DNA of 64,000 nt, from assembly GCA_963693365.1 (NCBI GenBank), contig CAVNZM010000001.1, positions 7,502,001-7,566,000 of the forward strand, given 5' to 3'. The stretch is from Amoebidium appalachense (taxonomy: Eukaryota > Ichthyosporea). The position numbers and the translations under genes are program-made. Shown here one piece after another: positions 1 through 41,333 of this stretch (position 1 is the stretch's first letter; each line of letters opens with the position of its first letter). The notes beneath the pieces are model-generated. The model ran no database searches. It was not told the DNA's origin and saw only the letters and a program-made list of their open reading frames with translations.

Positions 1-257
1 CCGAATGCTATTTACGCTTTATGATTGGCAAAATGTGCACCAAATAGCATTTTGACCTGACAAGAAAGGGGCTATAAATCGGCTCAAAAGAAGCCCACTT
101 TAACCATGTGCACAACAGTGAACTAGGGGGAATGGATGTCCATAATTGCCTTGTTAAGTGACAGAGGCGTGATCACCTGCCGACTGAATTTCGGACAAAC
201 GGTAGATATGAGGAACCGTGCATGGGTTCGTGGTGATTACGACATGTCTAATTAATA

Positions 258-379
258 GAGAAACCTTAAACGGCTAGCAAATAATAAATCAGTTCTCACA
301 GAAGGTAGGAAGGAAAGGGAGAAAACTTAAACGGCTAGCAAATAATAAATCAGTTCTCACAGAAGGTAGGAAGGAAAGA
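258..379. repeat. 61-bp direct tandem duplication
   Basis: Units 258-318 and 319-379 differ at one base seen (CCTTAAAC versus AACTTAAAC). The rest of 1-836 shows no exon I can assign; it should contain FANCA introns. Confidence 0.85.
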
Positions 380-507
380 GGGGGGGGGGGGAAGGAAAAG
401 AGAGCAAGATGATGTCATCACCTGAGAATGAAGGAAAGGTGAAGCCTTTTTGGTGTGTTTGCGTTGTGTTTTTGGAAAGACTGTGTGTGCATGTGAAATA
501 TTTCAGG

Positions 508-590
<83 letters not shown>

Positions 591-836
591 CGCGCGCGCG
601 TGTGTATGCGTGTGTGCGTGCGTGTGTGGCATGTGTTGGTTGGTGTGTGGGCCCAAGCATGTGTTCTCTTTTGTTTTGTGTTGTGGTTGGTGATGGTGGA
701 GGTGGAGGTGGTGGTGGAGGTGGTGGTGGTGGTGGGGGAGGGAGAAGGGGGGGGGGGGGGGGGGAGACTGGGTGGAGAGAGGCAGGGAGGGGGGGGGGGT
801 GGGGAGGGGGGGAAGGGGTGGGGCCGGGATCCACAC

Positions 837-12705
<11,869 letters not shown>

Positions 12706-12744
12706 TTCGCCTTGTCTATGTTTCCCGGCTTCATACCTGCAATA

Positions 12745-14499
12745 GTCGTTCCTGAGTGTGCAACATCCGTGTAATCTTTGACAAGCATCTGGCTGAGCGC
12801 TGGTGACTAGATAACAGCAAATTGTGGTTTGTGCGCTTGTGCAGGAAAAGTTCGTTGTACAAGCAGCTATAGCTTTTGGTCATATTTGGGTGATTTTCAG
12901 TCAATTTTAGCCGCGATAGACTGCAGGTTGAAGTCGCACGCATTTGGCCCATAACCCGTACACCCACTGCAATTCCTCTCTCGCTCACCTCTCTCTGGGA
13001 TGCAACTAGTGACTCTGCATGTAATACCCACCCAGTTTCTTATTGGCGGTGGTGTGTTTGTGCCAAGGTAGGTGTGCGTGTTCGCGACTCTGTCCGCGTG
13101 TGAACTGTGTGCGTGTTGTGCTCGTTTTCATGCAGGTTCGCGCCAAGCAGCAGGGCGTTGCAGACAGTCACAGGGATCGCAGCCTCACCTGAGGTGACGT
13201 GCAGTGCGCCCCTATTTTTCCAGCATGTTCGATGGCAGCACTCTTTACGCACCTTCTGTGTGCGATTGGTCTTACACACAATTGTTGGATCTTGCGACTG
13301 TTGCTTACTGTGTTGTTGTCGGGTTGTTGAAAAGCGGAAAGCTGTGTGCCTTTGCACGGCGGAAAACTCTAACTAACAAAAAAGGATGGTCAATGTATTA
13401 TAACTCCTGTGCCCGCTACGCCTGAGCTTGCACGCCTGGGAGCTATAAATGGGAGAAGGCCCTAGCTAGAGTCCAGCTATAGCAAGCTAGGTACCTAATA
13501 ACTTTAAGCTTCAGACTTCCGGACTCACCTGCACTCGCGCGGCTGGCAAAACTTTGAGGTGCAAGCTGGTGCAAGCTGCCAGCTGCAGAGCGGAGGAAGG
13601 GTTTTGGCGGGCTGTGCACTGATTGGATAATATTGGCAAAACTAATGTATTTGCCAATCAAAAGCTTCCAATAGATCTGCTGTCACTTGCCAGCCTGGCC
13701 TGGGTGTCGGAGTCTCAGAGTGCTCTGAGCCTCGAGCTCCGGGCTGGGGGGCACCGTCACCGAACGGTGGCCGCAGTGGCGCAACGTTCCAGTCTGCCGC
13801 ACTCTCTGCCGCACAGAGCCTCGCGAGGCGCTTCAGCTGAATCCCGCGGGACGCGGGAGTCGGCCCTCAGAGCTCGTACGCGTGGGTCGCAGCCTTCGCA
13901 GGGCGTGTCGTAGACTCCAGGAGTCTGGTCCTCCTCCCTCCCCACCCCCTGCCTCCCCTTCTTCCCCTCACTTCCCCTCCCTCCCCCCCTCCCTGATCCC
14001 CTCCCCTCTCCCAAACTTTCAGTCACTCGGGGACGCACTCAGCTATTAGCGCCGCAGTCGCACGCGGGTCCTGTTCACCGGGCATGGCTCAACCCTGAAA
14101 AACAAACGTGCGCACCGGCACATACAAGTTTGATTATGGAAAAGGTTGTGGAAGAGAGGTCACCCGGTAAAGATGTGTGTGTTCTGTGTGCGTCTGTGTA
14201 GTAATACTCCTGAGGCATTATCGCAAACGCAGGCATGCCACATGTACACATAGTGTCTACCTGACCCAAGCTTGGTTACGTGATCGCCTTATATGGCCTT
14301 TGGCCTGCGCAAACAATTGCAAGTGCATATGTTGCATGTGGGCGTGTATATATACATATACACGTGGGTGTCTGCATGGTGGTGTCTAATATTGCTTTTA
14401 TGTGTATGTTCTCGGAGTCTTGTGCTTGCTCATGGCTATGCGTTTTCTTCTTGAAGTGTTCCTCCAGAGGCTCCCAAGGCCAGGTGGAATATCAACGTA
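12745..14499. other. Upstream region of FANCA, no gene recognised
   Basis: Contains an E2F-like TTTTGGCGGG at 13602 and CCAAT boxes (reverse at 13621; GCCAATC at 13652), about 0.9 kb from the FANCA start and so compatible with a promoter plus a 5'UTR intron. A GC-rich block at 13700-14060 has no tRNA fold or long coding frame that I can support. Confidence 0.5.
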
Positions 14500-16066
14500 C
14501 CTCGAAGGTGGCAAAAAAAACGCAATCGCGCAGCGCAACCCGCTGATGTTGGTAATGCAACATTCGATGAAACGCTTCTGTCCGGTTTTGTACATTTTTG
14601 CGCTTGCAAATATAATGGAACATTAACACCCGGTTTTTCCCGTTCCCGGGGTCTTCTGCAGGGGTCCCTCCTGAGTCCGTTGTTGTTTGACGTTTTCATT
14701 GACGATTTAGCCTGCGCCCTCGAACCCTTTGGCCAACTGCATACCCGCCGTGTACCGGGTCTCCTTTTTGCGGACGATATTGTTCTTTGTTCCTTAACCG
14801 AAGATGTCATGCACCAGATGCTTCGTCAGGTGGATCAATGGTGCACCGAGAATCTCATGACAGTCGGAATTGCAAAGTGTGCTACTTTTTCGAAGAACAC
14901 TTCCTTTCGATTGGCCGGCCTTCCTATTCCTGTTCAGAGCACCTATGACTATTTGGGTATTCCTTTTACTGCACGGGGTATTGATTTCCGCAAGCTCCTC
15001 ACGGCACGGATCGCTCGTGCGAAGGGTAAGCTTCACATCGTGTCAAACTATGTTTCAACAGGAGTCTGTGATCCATCCTGCGAACCTTCTTCTCTACTAT
15101 AAACCTTTTTTACGGCCGACTTTCGAATATGGACTTCCGCTATTGGCCTGCGCCCCACCTCGCGAGGCGGCAATGGCGCTGAACGAGTTCGACGATTTTC
15201 AGGGTACTGCGCTACGCACTTTATTTCGTACTCGGTTTGTGCCTCCCTTAATCAGTATGTTTGGATTGTCGTCTGCTGTTTGTCGTATGGAGGAATTGTC
15301 TCTTCGTTTTTGTTTTCATTTAGTTAGGATACCTGATGGTCACCCTCTTTATGCTTTCTTTCCCCCCCCTCCCTCCATCCCTCTTCCCCCCCGATTCACC
15401 AACGCTACTTCTGAATGTCCTCAGCCTACCCTCTTTCCACCTGATTCTTCCTCTCGCTATCTCACTCCCTCTTTCTTTTCTCTTCCTGTTTTTTCTGCCT
15501 TTTCGCGTTATTACCATACGCAGTATAAGTTTCTTTCTCGTTCTGATAGAGAAATCAAAGCCTAAAACTCAGTCGGCATGTGTTATGTTCCTTAGGCAAC
15601 ACCGTACTAATCATTATCGCTTTTTGGGCGCTTTGGCAGGATACATTTCTCCTGCTGTACGTATGGATACCACCCTAGTAGATAAGTCTGTATGGTGCTC
15701 TGATGTTGATATTGCCTGGGAAGTTGTGCAGTGGCGCTGTAATTCTTGTTTTCATCGCCGCTGGTGCCACTTTTGTGCTGACCTTTTTAATCGCAAGCAT
15801 GTTGATAGGTGTGAATTTTTATGTCGCGTTTTACCTCTTTCCCTCCGGGTATCTGCTACACTAGCTGGCAATGTGAACACTTTAGACTTTGTGTTGAATT
15901 CTGTTGGTCGTCACATTGAGTATTTATATGATTTTCACACAGTGTTCAGGTATCTCAGCCTGCACTTGTTACTGGATAACTCGTGAAGTTTTTATTGTCT
16001 TCTCAGTATGCCGTGCATACTTGCATATCTTTCCGTCGAATAAATCCAGTCAAAAGAAAAAAAATA
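14500..16066 (+). mobile_element. 5'-truncated non-LTR retrotransposon (LINE), reverse transcriptase C-terminal part, frameshifted
   Basis: The frame from about 14509 encodes ATFDETLLSGFVHFC, then QGSLLSPLLFDVFIDDL (from 14659) and the catalytic box LLFADDIVL (ADD at 14770-14778), followed by a TYDYLGIPF thumb motif. This is the order of LINE reverse transcriptases. The frame shifts by +1 near 15046, continues as HPANLLLYYKPFLRPTFEYG, and shifts again near 15500-15550 into the frame that ends at 15986. That last part has a Cys/His-containing stretch (CNSCFHRRWCHFC). AATAAA at 16039 and an A-rich end at 16052-16064 mark the 3' end. The 5' half, with the endonuclease and first RT motifs, is missing. 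It is a dead copy, inserted upstream of FANCA. Confidence 0.88.
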
Positions 16067-16822
16067 TAATCCACTTTCTTTCTAGATGGCTGGATAATCA
16101 AAATCTCCCTCTTCTAATTAAACATATAACACAGGTACTTCAAGAGTCGCTATAGTAGGAAACCATTGCTGGGCTTCAATTGGCATCTGCCAATGGTGAC
16201 GTCACCGACTTTTGGCGGACGAAGGAGTTTTGGCGGCGCCGGATCATTCACAGCGCGCGGCGGCCCTACATACATACGATATACGCGCTTAGTACCGGGA
16301 GGATATCATGATCATTACCCCTACCGTTCCCCATCTTTTTGTTAACGGTCTAAGTTACGTGCTTTGCTCCTGCATTTTCTGTATGTGAAGCCTAAGGATG
16401 TAACAAAACAAGCCGGGTGGGGAGAGGGAGGGAAGGGGGGGGGGGGGGGGGGGGGGGGGAGGGGGGGGATAGTTTGTGTTTGCCGAGAGATCTCGAGCAC
16501 GACAAAGGCACAGCTACCTTCTCACGGATCAAACTTTCGTCACCGTACCGCAGTGCCAGGTTTGGCTAACTTAAAACTACACAGGCTGAATGCTTGGATA
16601 ACCTTGCTAAACTTTTTTTTTTTTTTTTTTTTTTGCCCCTCACGGTTTTGGCAACTTGGGTGGAGGGGCTAAAGCAAAACGAGCTTGGTTCGTTTCTTGA
16701 CACAAGCCGTAGGCTTTATGTTCAACGGAAATTAGAAAGGAGGACAGAAACGCCTTTGCTGAAAACGCAGGCAACCACAATAGTGGCCAAGGAGGCTGGG
16801 GCTGCACAGCCTGCTTTCCTGT

Positions 16823-16854
<32 letters not shown>

Positions 16855-17263
16855 TTCATCCCTGCAGAATCCTTACGTCCCCTAAGAGGAAGTACTTTTC
16901 CAGCACTGTGATTTCTTGGAGTCTTTTCTATTACCAGCCTCTCCCTTTTCCTTACACCGGCACCGTCAGCTTTCCCGCCTTGCACTGTACGCACACAAAC
17001 ACGCCTGTGCTCCGATGAAACCCGTAAGCGGTAACATGCAATACATAGACTTCAACACTGTGCGTCTCCTCTTGAGATCTCGGGACCCCCAGCAACCCCT
17101 CCCCCCCCCCCCCCCCCCCCCCCCCTCCCCTCCTCCCCCCCCCCGCTCTCTCCCTTCCCCTTCAACCAGCCCAACTTGAACAGTTCCACTCCCCTAAACA
17201 TGTTATGTTTGAATGTGCAGCAGTCAGCTGCTCGTCCGCAAGGCTCTCTATCCCTATTACTAG

Positions 17264-17331
<68 letters not shown>

Positions 17332-17443
17332 GGCCCCAACCCCACAGAAAGAGAGAACAAGAGAAGACAGAAAGGAGACGATGATATAGAGACTCGAAAG
17401 GGAGGGAGAAGAGAGATAGATAGATAGATAGACCAAGAGAGAG

Positions 17444-17565
<122 letters not shown>

Positions 17566-18014
17566 ACACAGACACTACTAAGAGGATCTACGGTACCGGT
17601 ATAGAGAGCTTGCAGTTTGCAAGTTCAACATACGTGGTGATGTCCACCCTCCCCCCCCCCCCCCCATCCCACCCCCCCCACACACGCGCGGCTTGTCCTG
17701 GTATGGTCGTGTCCGGCAGTTTCAGGGGAATAGATGCACTTAGCAAGCACAAGCTTTCTATGCGAACACTCGTACAGGTTATCTGAAAACCGTTTATCAG
17801 AAAGTTTCCGGCACAACCCCATCCTTCAACCACCCCGTCCCGACCCCTTCGCTTTCTCTTGCCCCCTCTCCCTCCCCCCAGGCTCAGCACACAGTGGCCG
17901 GCACACTACACACACACACGTACGCACACACACACAAACTCACACACACAGGCACACAGGCACAGACACAAAGACACACACACACACATGCACACACTCT
18001 CACACACGCGCGCG

Positions 18015-18072
<58 letters not shown>

Positions 18073-18180
18073 CGTGCCCCCCCCCCCCCCACCCCCGCCC
18101 CCTCCCCCTTCACAAGCGTACACACGTTTTCCCGTACTACCTTATTGTTTTCCCCTTGATTTACATTATCTGCTAGGTCA

Positions 18181-18290
18181 TCCCTGTAGTTTAGTCCCGT
18201 ACGCGTGTACCTGTTTCCTATATTAATCGGCCAGGTCCCTGTAGTTTAGTCCCGTACGCGTGTACCTGTTTCCTATATTAATCGGCCAGG
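18181..18290. repeat. 55-bp perfect tandem duplication
   Basis: Units 18181-18235 and 18236-18290 are identical as read; each contains GTCCCGTACGCGTGTACC. No coding potential recognised. Confidence 0.9.
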
Positions 18291-18937
18291 GTGCTCAGGG
18301 CCCTCTTGCCTGTATGCCTGCCTTCAGTCCCCCCTCCCCCCCCTCCCCCTCCCCGTGCCCCCCTCCCCCCCCCCCACCCAAAAAAAAAAAAGAACTTCTC
18401 CGTCCCCATAGTCTCCTTTTTTCTTCTTTTTTTTCAAGTTCTTTCCTCCTTTCCGCCTCCCCTCCCTTAATTCTTCCTTCAAAGTTTCGCCCCGCCCCTT
18501 CTCTCCTCTCCATCCCTACCTCCCTCCTTTCACCTTTCTCCACCTCCGGGCTCTACGACTTGTCTACCTGCCTGCAAATCTCTCTTTTCCTTCGCTCTGT
18601 ATGTCGCTCTCAATCTTTCTAAGTCCCTTTCTTTCTCCCTCCCACTTTTTCTACCCATGATATTGTCACAAAAAGGGTCCAACCGTGACATTATGCATGA
18701 GCATGTGCACTGGGCGCTACTTTAGGTCTGACAGGCTGGAACTCATGACCTATGTAGGGTGGCTAAGCCGCTGGGCGCTTTTGTGTAACAAAGAGCCTTC
18801 TATAAGTACTTTATACAGTAATTAGCTTGTTAGAAATATACGCGCAGTACTAGCCATGAGAAAGTCTACAAAAAAGTTAAGGAAGAAGCAAAGAAGTTGC
18901 TCGGTGTAGTGTGTGGACCTGCCGCGTACGTATGTAC

Positions 18938-19139
18938 TTTTGGCGGTGCGCGGCAAGGCTTCGTCCGCCAAAAGTCCCCGGCCGGGCGGTCGGTCACAGA
19001 TCCGATATTCCATTTTACCCCCGTAAGGAGCATTGATCTTATTACCATAATTGGTCAGTAGATAGCTACATTTGGCTAATCAGATCAGGGCGGAGACAGA
19101 GTTTCTTATGCCAAACAAGAAGAGAAGAAAGGCGGGAAA
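18938..19139 (+). promoter_or_regulatory. E2F-like motif cluster upstream of SUMO
   Basis: TTTTGGCGG at 18938-18946, its inverse CCGCCAAAA at 18965-18973, and GGCGGGAAA at 19131-19139, all within 330 bp of the start codon. Confidence 0.5.
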
Positions 19140-19261
19140 GTTTCGCAAGTCCGCTGCATGTGACGTTTTTTTTTGGCCGGCGAATTATGATTTGCATTTT
19201 CTCTTCTTTCTTCCAAAATAATTACTAGTATTGGGAACTTTTTTACGCCCACAACGTCAAG

Positions 19262-23544
<4,283 letters not shown>

Positions 23545-25521
23545 AGAAAAACCTTATTCTGCTCACTTAGTCATTTCTGATGTATCTGATAACCAGAAAG
23601 AAGAATGCGAATGGCAAAACCAAGAAAAGAGACGAAAAGCATAGGCACCCTATGAGTCAAGCGATACGCGTAGACTTTGTTCCGGTTTTTTGGTAGGTGC
23701 CTGGGGTTTGCCACTCAGCGGTATGATTCGCCTTTGTGTCCAATATTTATTATTTGGTTTTTTTGCTGTCGGGATTTGGAATCAGGGGCGGGATATGACG
23801 TTTGTTTGTTTCGACATATTATCCTGTGACAACATATGCGAGTCACAAGGACTGTATGCATATCTGTGTGCATCAAGAGTAATACTGCTACGCACAGCAA
23901 TAAAGTATTGTGTGCCGAAAGCATTGTGTGCTGTCATTGGCAAGAGAGCCCCCCACCCACCCAAGTTCAGTTGATGCTGCTGTCTGAGTTGGAGCGTCGT
24001 ATATACGCGGGCTAAGGGGTCGAAACTCAGACGCAATTGATGACTTGGGCCCTCCCTGAGGATGGGCTCTGCTTATGACGCATACTGTGCGCATGGCTGA
24101 TGCTGCATACTTGAATGTTTGCCTTTGCATGTGTCCTGCACCATGCTTCTCATCGTGTATGCGTACTTCGTACTGTGTTCCGCATTCAAACCCCCCCCCC
24201 CCCCCCCCCCCCCCTCCTCTCTCTCTCCTCCTCCTCCTCCTCCCCCCCTCCGGATCGATCAAATCCCTCCCTCTTTCCCTCCCTACGTCCCTCCCTCCCT
24301 CCTCCGAGATCACCCTCTAATTAGGATTGCTTGTCCCTGACATGAAACGGGTGGCCCATGCTAGTGGTCGTCCAAGGTGTATCTATGCGTATATATCTGA
24401 GTTTTGTTTCTTTGTTTTCAAACATGTGGGCGAGGTGACTTAATGGGTCGATCACGGCACGTTTGTACATATACGTGCGTACGGACGATTTTGCCCTCCA
24501 TTAGGCTTGAGGGTGGGCTCTACTTGTGATTGTGGGTGGGCTTTATATTGCAGATTGTGGATGTATGCATGTGTCGCAACTGCGGACGTGCGCGTCGTAA
24601 TTATTATAAAACAATAAAAAAAAAATAATAAAAAAAGGGGGGCCGGATTTGGATGTGTAGAGAACTCGAGCTGCAGCTGTACAGCTGTGTTGAAAGCATC
24701 CCCCCCCCCTCCTCTCTCGACTCTCTCTCTCAGGCCCGGTGTGTTGAAACTGGGATATATATTCGATGCCAGCCTCCATCGTATACAGTATGAAAATGTG
24801 AACAGGCCGCGCCTGGTATATAGCGGCTGGTCCGGATCCAATACAGCAACGTTTACAGTAACAGTTACCGCAAGATTTTTTGTGACACATGTATTCTCTA
24901 CCATCATATGCATAATGTTGACGCTTACGTAGGACGGCTTCCATAGCCAAGGTCCGGCCAGCTGTAGATTTCATTTTGCTTTTAATATGCACGCACGTGC
25001 TTCGTGTGTGTAGTAAACGAGCAGCCGCAACTGTGTAACTCTAAATTTGCATATTCTGCTCCGTTGATGCAAATTATAGTTATAGTGTCGTGTACATAGT
25101 ATACCCGTACTATCTCATAATTATATGGACTCGTCACATGCACATCCCATGACAACCTAAGAATGTCATCGCTAATAAAAGTAGGCAGGCAGTCCAGTGA
25201 TCATGTGTTTGATTCGTTCTCCCGAGTACCCGTGTATGCAAGGAAAGTGTCTCCCCCCTCCCCCTCCCCCCACCCACCCACCCACCTGAACACACACAAA
25301 CCACCACCACCACCACCACTAAGTACAACGTTTTGTGCATGAAGTTATGACATTGGCTAACTAACATAAAATCTACTGAACATCCACTCATAAAAACCTA
25401 CACATTTTTTTCCATCAACAACTTGGAATTCTCCGTTTCTGTGCCCTTATCACCATACATGGCACACACAAACACATCCCTGCCCCATATATCACTGCGT
25501 CTCCTACATATGCACACACCC
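23545..25521. other. Convergent intergenic region between SUMO and AMPK
   Basis: Holds SUMO's possible AATAAA (23899), one R1 copy, an A-rich patch at 24609-24637 and a relic of the R1 AGCCCA block at about 24505. No coding exon supported. Confidence 0.6.
23955..24190 (+). mobile_element. SINE-like repeat R1, short copy
   Basis: Begins CCAAGTTCAGTTGATGC and ends TTCCGCATTCAAA plus about 25 C. It has the same 5' break as the copy at 61147. It lies between the convergent SUMO and AMPK genes. Confidence 0.88.
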
Positions 25522-36795
<11,274 letters not shown>

Positions 36796-38233
36796 GGCTC
36801 CGCTATTGTGTGCTCCCTGAAAGAACTATACGCTGTTGTACTGACTTATATCCGTCTCTGGTGTCTACTTCATGGGATGATGACGTGGCGTGTGGCTGTT
36901 CTGCATCAACGACTCCGCGCGCTTAATTCCCGTAGTAGCTACTCTAAAAAACCAGACATGGCCCTAACACAATCATGTCTTTGGTGCTATATTACTTATA
37001 GTTTAGGTCGCTACTCCTTATATACTGTTATACATGTCGCCCTTTTCCCGTCAGATGTTGTAACAGTTGTACACCCTCTCTCGCCGTTCAGTTTTGCTGA
37101 TCATCTGATATATCACCTCCCTCGCTACTGTCGGGAGCGATACATATGACTCGTGCGAGGGCCGAGGCCTGGCCGTCGCCAGATATGTTTCAGCTGACAC
37201 CTTGATCGCTTCTGCGTGATGATGTTATCGAGTGTGTGCACTGGGCAGTGGGCACTGGCTTTGAGCTCCAACAATAGCGCCACGGTAGGGGGCTGGGACG
37301 TATGCCTTCCAAACTAAAACATTCAGGATGTCTGTGTTACAGATTACTACCCCACCTCAGAAAGTTTGACTATAGCAGGTAGCTACGCCGGAGACGGCCA
37401 GCTCTTGCAATGAGAGTGCCTTGGATGCATGGAACAGTAGATCTAGAGATAAGGAAAGCTATTGCAATCGCCAAGCCTACCTACTACACTAGCCGTGGCC
37501 ACTGGCACCCCATCCATCAAGGAAACACACAGTACACCGAAGACCATGGTGTGTTGGCACTGGGAATGACTGGTGTATACCGTGTAGCTATAGATCTCTC
37601 TATAGGGTGGTGGTTGGGCTCTGCTTTCACAGGTAAACAATACCGTGATATTTGCTGTGTCCATATCAACGCCTATAGCACATGTACGGGCGGTAATGAC
37701 GTTCATACACATACAACACATAACACTCTACATATACATATGTACTACTTGAACGCTTACGTATGTACGTGTACACACACAAATTTGTGTGTGTACACGT
37801 ACATACGTAAGCGTTCAAGTAGTACATATGTATATGTAGAGACATGGATATCGAATGATGCATTCACATGCTTTATAATTATACACGCATTAGTATTCTT
37901 GTAGCTACTTCTTTCTTTTTTACATACACACTGGCAGTGTACACACACAAAAGAAAAGAAGAAGAGAACACACACCAACACACGTGCACATAAATTCCTA
38001 CATATTTGTGTGTATCTGCACGTGCGTGTGAAGTGTGTGTCTGTGTGTGTGTGTGTGCGTGTGTGTGCATGCGTGTGCGTGTGCGTGTGTATGTGTATGT
38101 GTGTGTGTGTATGTGTGTGTGTGTGTGTGCGCGCGTGCGCGCGCGTGTTGTAGTGTGTGTGTGTACCTGGAGTTTGCGCAGACATATGTGCTTCTGCGTG
38201 CTTCAACTGTGTTTGATTTTGGGTACCTCACCA

Positions 38234-38282
<49 letters not shown>

Positions 38283-39451
38283 TGCGGAGGCGGTGGTTAG
38301 ATCTAGACTTGATGTTGTTACGATATTGTTACATGTCGGAGTGAAATTATTATTCGGGACAAGGATAGGTAAAGCAGAGACACAGTGGTGCAGTGTAAAA
38401 ACACCACGAATAGCACTTATGGCGGATGCTACATCGTGGACAACCAAGGAGCCGTAGCAGACTTGCTTGCTTTGAATTTGCTTCGACTGAGCTGTACTCT
38501 GAGTGCACGTCCGACTTATCCAGTAAGCTGGGCACAGATGGGCAATATGGAGACATGATATACAGCCAATCAGATATCAATATGAACATGCTATAGTCAA
38601 TTTCGCGGTCATGTACATGTATTTATATAGTTATTCACATAAATATACAAACATTGAATCTACTTGATCACAATATTATTACCATGGTCTGATATGTGCA
38701 CAGCTCTTGGCGTGCAGGTGTAGTACGTCAGGAACACGTACACTAGACCTATCAGAATGGAGAGAGCAAGAACGTGTATCCAAAGGGCAAATCATTGGAT
38801 ACAGAGGAAGGAGCAACCTTTCACTGAGAGAGGGAGAGAGAGAGGAACAGATAATATATGATTTCTACAGAATGTATACTATAGTACGCAACAACTTCGA
38901 ATCCTTGCAACTCTAGAAAATACACACATGAACGTGTATTTTAACACGGAGGCTGAGAGAGATGACATGCGTGTGCCCTGATCATGACATTTCCTCCCCC
39001 CAATATTATGTGAAACTGTCTGACAAATACCTTCGTAACCACGAGACAATTTACAACATACTATATCGTTAAATCAAAAAAAAAAAAACTGAAGATATAC
39101 AACCATACCAATCTTCAGTATCAATCTGTCATGCCCACAACAACGGGGATAATCACGCGCAAAACGTCAGGTACGGAACCATAAGCACCATAACGAAACA
39201 AAAAATACCGAATTTCCGGCCCAAAATCCCCTCAGATATAAACCACAGTGCTCAGAATGGAGCACGTGGTAATAAAATCGGGGGGCAAAAATAAATGTGC
39301 CATGCACACCCAACTTGATACCGATGCCCGTATATACAGTCCGTATCAACCAAACCCAGAACTCTTTTGAAATTGCGTAGCATGCACACATCATCACAGT
39401 ATCGCATTGAAAACCCGGTCCATAATAAACCGGAAAACTAAAAAACAAAAA
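36796..39451. other. Intergenic region upstream of AMPK
   Basis: Mostly unique, AT-moderate sequence with the 116-bp palindrome, a GT/GC tract near 38040-38150 and a 47-base G-run at 38235. No gene seen. Confidence 0.6.
37726..37841. repeat. Perfect 116-bp palindrome with no spacer
   Basis: Left arm 37726-37783 begins CTCTACATATACATATG and ends GTGTACACACACAAA. The right arm 37784-37841 is its exact reverse complement. Pairing stops on both sides at an A/A mismatch. Confidence 0.95.
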
Positions 39452-39596
39452 TCAGTGACATGCACAACCCCCGCCTGTTTGCTCCTGCATGACACAGATC
39501 TCGTGCTCCTCCGATGGGTCCATGTTGTGCTGCAGGAGAATGGCAGGTTGAGCAGGGGGGGGGGGGGAGTGGAGGGGGATTGGGGGGAGGGGGTCA

Positions 39597-39634
<38 letters not shown>

Positions 39635-39659
39635 CTGTGTGTTTATGTGTGTATGTGTG

Positions 39660-39748
<89 letters not shown>

Positions 39749-39954
39749 GTGTATGTGTGTGTGCGTGTGTGTGCGTGTTTGTTGGGGGGTGGGAGGGGGG
39801 TTGGGGGGGAAGGGGATAGGGGGCGAGGGGAGGTGGAAAGGGGGAGGGGGGGGGGGGGGGGTTTGAGACCCTGCCATGTTTAAATCTCCCTGTCTCCCCC
39901 CAGCACTCAGTCCCTCTGTCCTGCACTGAATCCCCTCCTCCCTCCCTCCCTCCC

Positions 39955-39987
<33 letters not shown>

Positions 39988-41286
39988 ACACACACACACC
40001 AAACACACACATACACCCCAAAAAAAAGAAAACAGAAAAAGAACGAACGAAAAGAAAAGAAAGAAAGAACGAATGAACGAAAGCAAGAATAAACAGAGGG
40101 GAAAACGAACGAATGTATGATGCATGAAAAGGAGACAAGAAGAGGTGGAAAAAAAGGGGGGGGGGGGGACAAGACAAAGGGAAAAGAATAGGAAGGTTTA
40201 GGATGGAACAGGTTGAGGGGGTTGGGATAGGGGCAGACAAATATCGAGCTCGAAAGGGGGACGTGGGGGATTAAGGCGGGCGGGCAGGGGGGGGGGGGGG
40301 GGGGGGGGGCATTTGCGTCAGGGTCATGGGGAAACGCTGGGGGGGGGGCCCCCATGGATGGGGTTGAGCGGGGATACGGGAGGAGATGGCTGGCTAGTGA
40401 TGGAGAATTGAACAAAACGGGAAACAAAAAAGGCACGAAATGGCTGCTGAAAGGGGCAATGCCGGGCGGAGACAAAGGGAAAGAGGGGTGCAAGGTGGAG
40501 GGAGGGAGGGTTTTTTTTTTTTTGTTTTTTTTTTTTGGGAGAGGGGGGGGGGGGATTCGGGGGGAGAGGTGCAAGGGGGAGGGGGGGGGGGTTTGGGGGG
40601 GGGGGGGGGGGGGGGGAGGTTAGAATGTGTTATAGAGTACGAAGTACGTATTCATAACAGACAACACAATGCAGAATGCAGACCACATATGCATAATAGG
40701 TAGGGAAGGGGCATAAAGGGTGTGTGTGTAGGGAGGGGAGGGGGGGTGGGGGGGGGAAGGGGGGGTCTGCAAACGTACATCTGCCGGTGTAGTATCTCCC
40801 TTGATACGGACGGAATCATACAGAAACCGCATCTCCTTGGGGTCCAGGCTGAACTTCTCGCAGTAAACATTCATCATTTTTTGGAACTTGGCGTCTGGTC
40901 GTAGCTTGAACTTCACTCGGTGGTCCTGTGCGTGGAAGGTCGCCTCTTTAGTTACTTTTAGCCCACGAACCCTCTTTATCCTTACTATCCGTTTTTTACA
41001 AAAAGAGCTCCAAGCTCCCTTTTTAAACTCTCTCCCTCTAATACATAGCCCCCCCCCCCCCCCCCCCCGCGCGGTTTCCGCGGTCATGTGACCTTCTTTC
41101 TCTACAACCTCCGTAGTGTCTATTCCACCTCGTTTGTTTCCTCCATCCTCACCCCACCCCTGCACCTAATGGCTACGTTTCCGTTTTCCCGTACTCCCTA
41201 CCTGCTAATGATTTCGTTTTGATTATGTGTGTGTGTGTGTGTGCGTGTGCATTTGTGTGTGCGTGTGAGCGCATGCCTGTGTGTGT

Positions 41287-41333
<47 letters not shown>

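Noticed and set aside
409-693. Long reading frames of alternating Cys-Val or His-Thr (also near 1242, 4188, 7039, 11150, 30590, 33638 and 61605)
   Set aside because: They are translations of (GT)n/(CA)n microsatellites, open in several frames on both strands.
13741-13910. GC-rich block resembling a structured RNA or tRNA-derived repeat (GTGGCGCAACGTTCC)
   Set aside because: No box B or cloverleaf could be formed by eye.
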